Source: Bacteroidota bacterium | GTDB taxonomy: Bacteria; Bacteroidota; Bacteroidia; Chitinophagales; Chitinophagaceae | Length of the DNA stretch: 35,665 nucleotides | Reading direction: 5' to 3' | Assembly (NCBI GenBank): GCA_013286425.1 | Contig: JABDFS010000029.1 | Location: 805-36,469 of the forward strand | Shown here: in pieces, positions 32,541-35,665 of the stretch | How the letters are laid out: each line of letters opens with the position of its first letter | How positions within the stretch are numbered: the first letter of the stretch is position 1 | Program-made: the position numbers and the translations under genes | The notes under the pieces: model-generated | Database searches by the model: none | Told to the model about the DNA's origin: nothing | The model's input: the letters and a program-made list of their open reading frames with translations, nothing else

Positions 32541-35444
32541 TTACTGGATTATCACTGTTTGTTGCCTGCTGTCTCCATTCACAAACACTTTTACGAAGAA
32601 GGTACCTTTGTTATTAATAGATATGGGTACTTTTATTTCATTTCCAAAAAACACAAGTTTATTCGTTTCTAAAATTTTGGTTCCGCTTACGTCGTATACA
32701 ATAGTGTAGGTTGTAACAGTTGTTGTTTGAGGTAATTTAATGTCTGCGGTAAAATTCCCTGATGACGGGTTAGGATAAATAGCCAATTTCAGTGTATCGT
32801 TTAAAGGCCTTGTATTTATGAGAACCGGGTAATCAAGCGATGCTGTCCAGCATATATTATTTGAACTTGTTTCCACATGATAAAACCCTGCGTCAGTAAC
32901 ATGAATTGAACCGGAAGCCTGGCTTTCCAGTTCCTTATTATTAAGATACCAGTGATAATACTGAGCAGTTGAACTTTTAAGAATGCTGTCGCCAACAGAA
33001 GTAATAACCGGTTTCTTGTCTTTAACGGAATCACAGGTATAAGTAAATGTTTGAAGTGAATCTTTACCTGCAGGCGCTTCTATTTTTACGCTTCCTGTTG
33101 CACCATTGCCAACAATGGCAGTAATGGTTGAATCATCATTCACTTCAAATGAAGCTGCATTTGTTCCTCCAAAGCTAACAGAAGTTGTACCGGTGAAATT
33201 TTTGCCAGTAATAGTTACATTAATGCCTGAAGAACCGGAGGTTGGATTGAAAGCAGATATTATTGGAGGCTGTGCTTTTATTGCTCCGTATTTCATAATG
33301 AAACTTCCTACACCAGGATCATTGGATATGGCATCAGTATATACGTTACCTGCAGCATCGGTTGCAAGTAAATTACCGGCAGGGTATAGGCTATTATCCA
33401 CGATGGGTACACCTATGCCGGTCCATAATGTTCCGTTCCATTTTTTTACAGTGCAGTCACCAATATATTCTGTACCGGCTGTTGAGTATGTATTCTTATC
33501 ACCATCTATTGCAAGGGTTTGATTAAGACTATTTGTAACGCCAAATTCACTCCATGCATTTCCATCCCATTTTGCCAAATATCGTTTACCGGTTGAATCG
33601 CTAAAATTTCCATTAACATATAAGTTATTGCTGCTGTCTGTAGCGATGGCCATAAAAACATTTCCCCCGGGCGCATTAAACCTGCTATCCCCATTTCTTA
33701 CTTCTTCCCAGTTGTAATGTTTATTGGGATTATAATTGGCAATAATGCTTCTTCCGTATTCATCCGTAAATCCGCCATAAGCATATATATTTCCATCATT
33801 GGCAACACAAAAATCTGATATATTGTCAGCAGCGCTTCCCGGTAATCTTGACCATGTTTTGCCATCCCATTTTGCAAGTGAACATAAACCATAAGCTGCA
33901 TCATTAAATTCACCTGAAACGTATATGTTATCTTGTTTGTCTGTTTTTATTCCGCTAATGCCGGTATACACATTTAAAGAGTTAGGGAAGTCTTCCAATA
34001 CACTCCATTTTCCCCCGTCCCATTTCAGTATGCAGTAATATCCATTTGTTATTGCTGTATAACCTACGGTATAAACATTTCCCGACTTATCAATTGCGAG
34101 GCAATTTTTCCCATTAATATAATTTCCGTCTAACGGTATTATTAAATGAGTACTGTCTGCAGGTTGCAGTTGATTCCATCCGCTGCCGTTCCAACGTTCC
34201 AAATAATAATTTCCTTCGTCACCTGTAAAGTACCCTGAAACATAAACGTTACCGGTTGAGTCTCCAACAATTTGGTATATTGGCCGGCTGCCAGTATAAA
34301 AAGGATCACCTTTACTACCAGGTTCGCTCCAACCATTACCATTCCATTTGGCTATAAACGCATGGCCGCTTTTATTTGTAAATTTCCCTCCTGTATATAT
34401 ATTATTATTTGCATCAAGCTGAATACTTTCTATATCATTATTTGCTATTAAAGCATTTTGTGAATTATTTACCTGCGACCATGTAGTGCCATCCCATTTT
34501 GCCACATAGTGGTTACCAGCATCTGTAAAATTCCCTGCCACATATAATTCATTCATGCCTTTTATAGCGATGGTATTAATTGAATTGTTGGCATGTAAAT
34601 AATTTGTGCCGTTGCCAACCTCACTCCAGGTACTACCATTCCATTTTGCCAGGTAATATTCATTATTGCTGTTTCTGAAATCTCCTCCTGCAAATACATT
34701 GCTATTATTATCAACCGCTATGCATTGTATAAAATCATTTGCGTTTAAAGCTGCGGAACCTGTGCCTAATTCTTTCCAGTTGCTGCCATCCCATTTTGCT
34801 ACATATTCTTTGCCTGATGCATCGGTAAAATATCCTCCGGCGTAAACATTACCGGACGCATCAGTTGCTAATGAAAAAATTGCAGCGTTGGCATTTAAAG
34901 CAGAAGCTCCGGTACCAATTTCACTCCAGGATGTGCCATTCCATTTTGCCACATAGTATTTTCCGGAAACATTGGTAAAGCCACCTGCTGCATATACATT
35001 TCCTGATTTATCAACTGCAATAGAATATATCAGGCCGTTAGCATTCAAAGCAGTAGTATCATTACCCAGCTCGGCCCAGGTATTGCCATTCCACCTGGCT
35101 ACATAAGTGTAATGAGAAGGATTGGTGAAACCTCCGGCTGCAAAAATGTTGCCTGCATAAGATGCTAATGTAAGAATAGTAGTGTTTGCTTTTAGAGATG
35201 CATCACCTGAGCCAAGTTCATTCCATGTATTTCCATTCCATTTGGCAACAAATTTTGCATTGTTGTTATTGGTAAAATCACCTGCACAATATATATCGCC
35301 CGCAGTGTCAACAGTGGTTGAATGTATTTCCCCATTGAACGGATTTAGCGGTGGATTAAGTGCTTCCCATTTTTGAGCTTTACATACAACAGCAAATAAA
35401 AAAATGAAGGCAAGGTTTATAAAAGAAAGTTGAAATATTCTCAT
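32541..35444 (-). CDS. Large secreted repeat protein with IPT/TIG and T9SS sorting domains
   Basis: Exported protein of 967 residues. The signal peptide is MRIFQLSFINLAFIFLFAVV, then CKAQ. Residues about 24-730 hold about 13 repeats of 40-57 residues with the core YVAKWNGTSWSEIGTGASAL, then NAN..I..LA.D..GNVYAGG.FT, a propeller-like pattern; later copies drift more than early ones. Residues about 735-815 are an IPT/TIG immunoglobulin-like domain (ISAFNPTSGSSGINVTITGK). An Ig-like stretch follows, and the C-terminal T9SS type A sorting domain (LAIYPNPSSGNFTADIKL ... KVFVNGDSRQQTVIIQ). No catalytic residues are evident. It is first in an operon with the lipoprotein 9 bases downstream. Probably an extracellular binding or adhesion protein; this is inferred from architecture. 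Confidence 0.9.
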   Translation of the reverse strand: MRIFQLSFINLAFIFLFAVVCKAQKWEALNPPLNPFNGEIHSTTVDTAGDIYCAGDFTNNNNAKFVAKWNGNTWNELGSGDASLKANTTILTLASYAGNIFAAGGFTNPSHYTYVARWNGNTWAELGNDTTALNANGLIYSIAVDKSGNVYAAGGFTNVSGKYYVAKWNGTSWSEIGTGASALNANAAIFSLATDASGNVYAGGYFTDASGKEYVAKWDGSNWKELGTGSAALNANDFIQCIAVDNNSNVFAGGDFRNSNNEYYLAKWNGSTWSEVGNGTNYLHANNSINTIAIKGMNELYVAGNFTDAGNHYVAKWDGTTWSQVNNSQNALIANNDIESIQLDANNNIYTGGKFTNKSGHAFIAKWNGNGWSEPGSKGDPFYTGSRPIYQIVGDSTGNVYVSGYFTGDEGNYYLERWNGSGWNQLQPADSTHLIIPLDGNYINGKNCLAIDKSGNVYTVGYTAITNGYYCILKWDGGKWSVLEDFPNSLNVYTGISGIKTDKQDNIYVSGEFNDAAYGLCSLAKWDGKTWSRLPGSAADNISDFCVANDGNIYAYGGFTDEYGRSIIANYNPNKHYNWEEVRNGDSRFNAPGGNVFMAIATDSSNNLYVNGNFSDSTGKRYLAKWDGNAWSEFGVTNSLNQTLAIDGDKNTYSTAGTEYIGDCTVKKWNGTLWTGIGVPIVDNSLYPAGNLLATDAAGNVYTDAISNDPGVGSFIMKYGAIKAQPPIISAFNPTSGSSGINVTITGKNFTGTTSVSFGGTNAASFEVNDDSTITAIVGNGATGSVKIEAPAGKDSLQTFTYTCDSVKDKKPVITSVGDSILKSSTAQYYHWYLNNKELESQASGSIHVTDAGFYHVETSSNNICWTASLDYPVLINTRPLNDTLKLAIYPNPSSGNFTADIKLPQTTTVTTYTIVYDVSGTKILETNKLVFFGNEIKVPISINNKGTFFVKVFVNGDSRQQTVIIQ

Positions 35445-35665
35445 AGCAGAAGTAATAAACGGGTAATAGTTATTTAGCCGTGATAAATGTATGATAAATA
35501 TTAAATAACCAATAATGCTTCTACATAATCAAATCAATTTTAAAATCTCCCGGTTTCAAAATCTCAAAATCAGTTTTACGATTTCATATTAATAAACTAT
35601 AATGCAAACGCAAAACTGGCTTGTTTGCACGCACTAGATTGTCTAATGGAACGGGTTCACATCAC
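35445..35665. other. Upstream region of the large T9SS gene, to the window end
   Basis: AT-rich sequence with an AAAATCTC motif repeated near 35541 and 35559 and a TGCAAAC / GTTTGCA inverted repeat near 35602-35628. It presumably carries the promoter of the minus-strand operon, but no clear TAnnTTTG box was located, and no gene is visible. Confidence 0.4.

Noticed and set aside
35636-35665. Possible tRNA T-arm (GGGTTCACATCAC) at the right edge
   Set aside because: The T-loop lacks the invariant A and the stem does not pair; no anticodon or D arm is visible upstream.

Overview
The window looks like a chromosomal segment from a Bacteroidota bacterium, most likely Chitinophagales/Chitinophagaceae-like. 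This is an inference from content, not from any search. Supporting signs are three large secreted proteins ending in type IX secretion (T9SS) sorting domains with the YPNP signature, lipoproteins with Bacteroidota-style lipoboxes, a sensor kinase of the two-component-propeller/Y_Y_Y type, AT-rich gaps with promoter matches of the TAnnTTTG type, A/T-rich leaders with few strong Shine-Dalgarno sites, and several TTG/GTG starts.

Layout. 1-1881 is the 3' part of pnp (PNPase) with a clear terminator. 2061-5777 is a two-component pair: a periplasmic propeller histidine kinase and a NarL-type response regulator. 5778-6157 holds two dispersed repeat elements. 6158-7891 is a T9SS cargo protein. 7892-11268 is a plastic, accessory-looking patch. 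It contains a REP-like hairpin in two copies, an unrecognised gene, a 21-bp tandem array (heptapeptide-coding on the + strand), a Fn3-like gene broken by a one-base frameshift, a VOC/glyoxalase-type gene, a leftover DUF4199 tail, and an Arr-type rifampin ADP-ribosyltransferase. 11291-12838 is a lipoprotein subtilase with an altered oxyanion position. 12905-14685 is a coupled pair of SDR oxidoreductases. 14829-19409 reads rightward: bifunctional nuclease, ispE, then a 4-alpha-glucanotransferase with an unusual Lys/Ala-rich N-terminal tail.

19443-23455 is a leftward pair: a TIR-TPR protein of 1062 residues followed by an endonuclease/exonuclease/phosphatase-fold protein. It is the best candidate here for an undescribed (possibly defence-related) system. 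23530-25997 holds divergent SpmA/SpmB-fusion and ychF genes whose leaders carry inverted copies of one palindromic element, with a third copy between rpmI and rplT. 26225-26534 is a decayed HUH transposase. 26767-29399 reads leftward: a small secreted protein, a SpeA-type decarboxylase, rplT and rpmI. The translation factor gene infC, which usually precedes rpmI, is absent and is replaced by a structured non-coding leader. 29400-29918 also contains an 11-bp direct-repeat array. 29919-31457 is a delta-60-repeat T9SS protein. 31647-35444 is a leftward operon of a 967-residue repeat/IPT/T9SS protein and a lipoprotein.

Functional themes are core housekeeping (RNA decay, isoprenoid synthesis, ribosomal proteins, YchF), glycan metabolism (MalQ), envelope and secreted proteins, signalling, and one patch with resistance genes and gene remnants. 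No tRNA, rRNA or CRISPR array was found.
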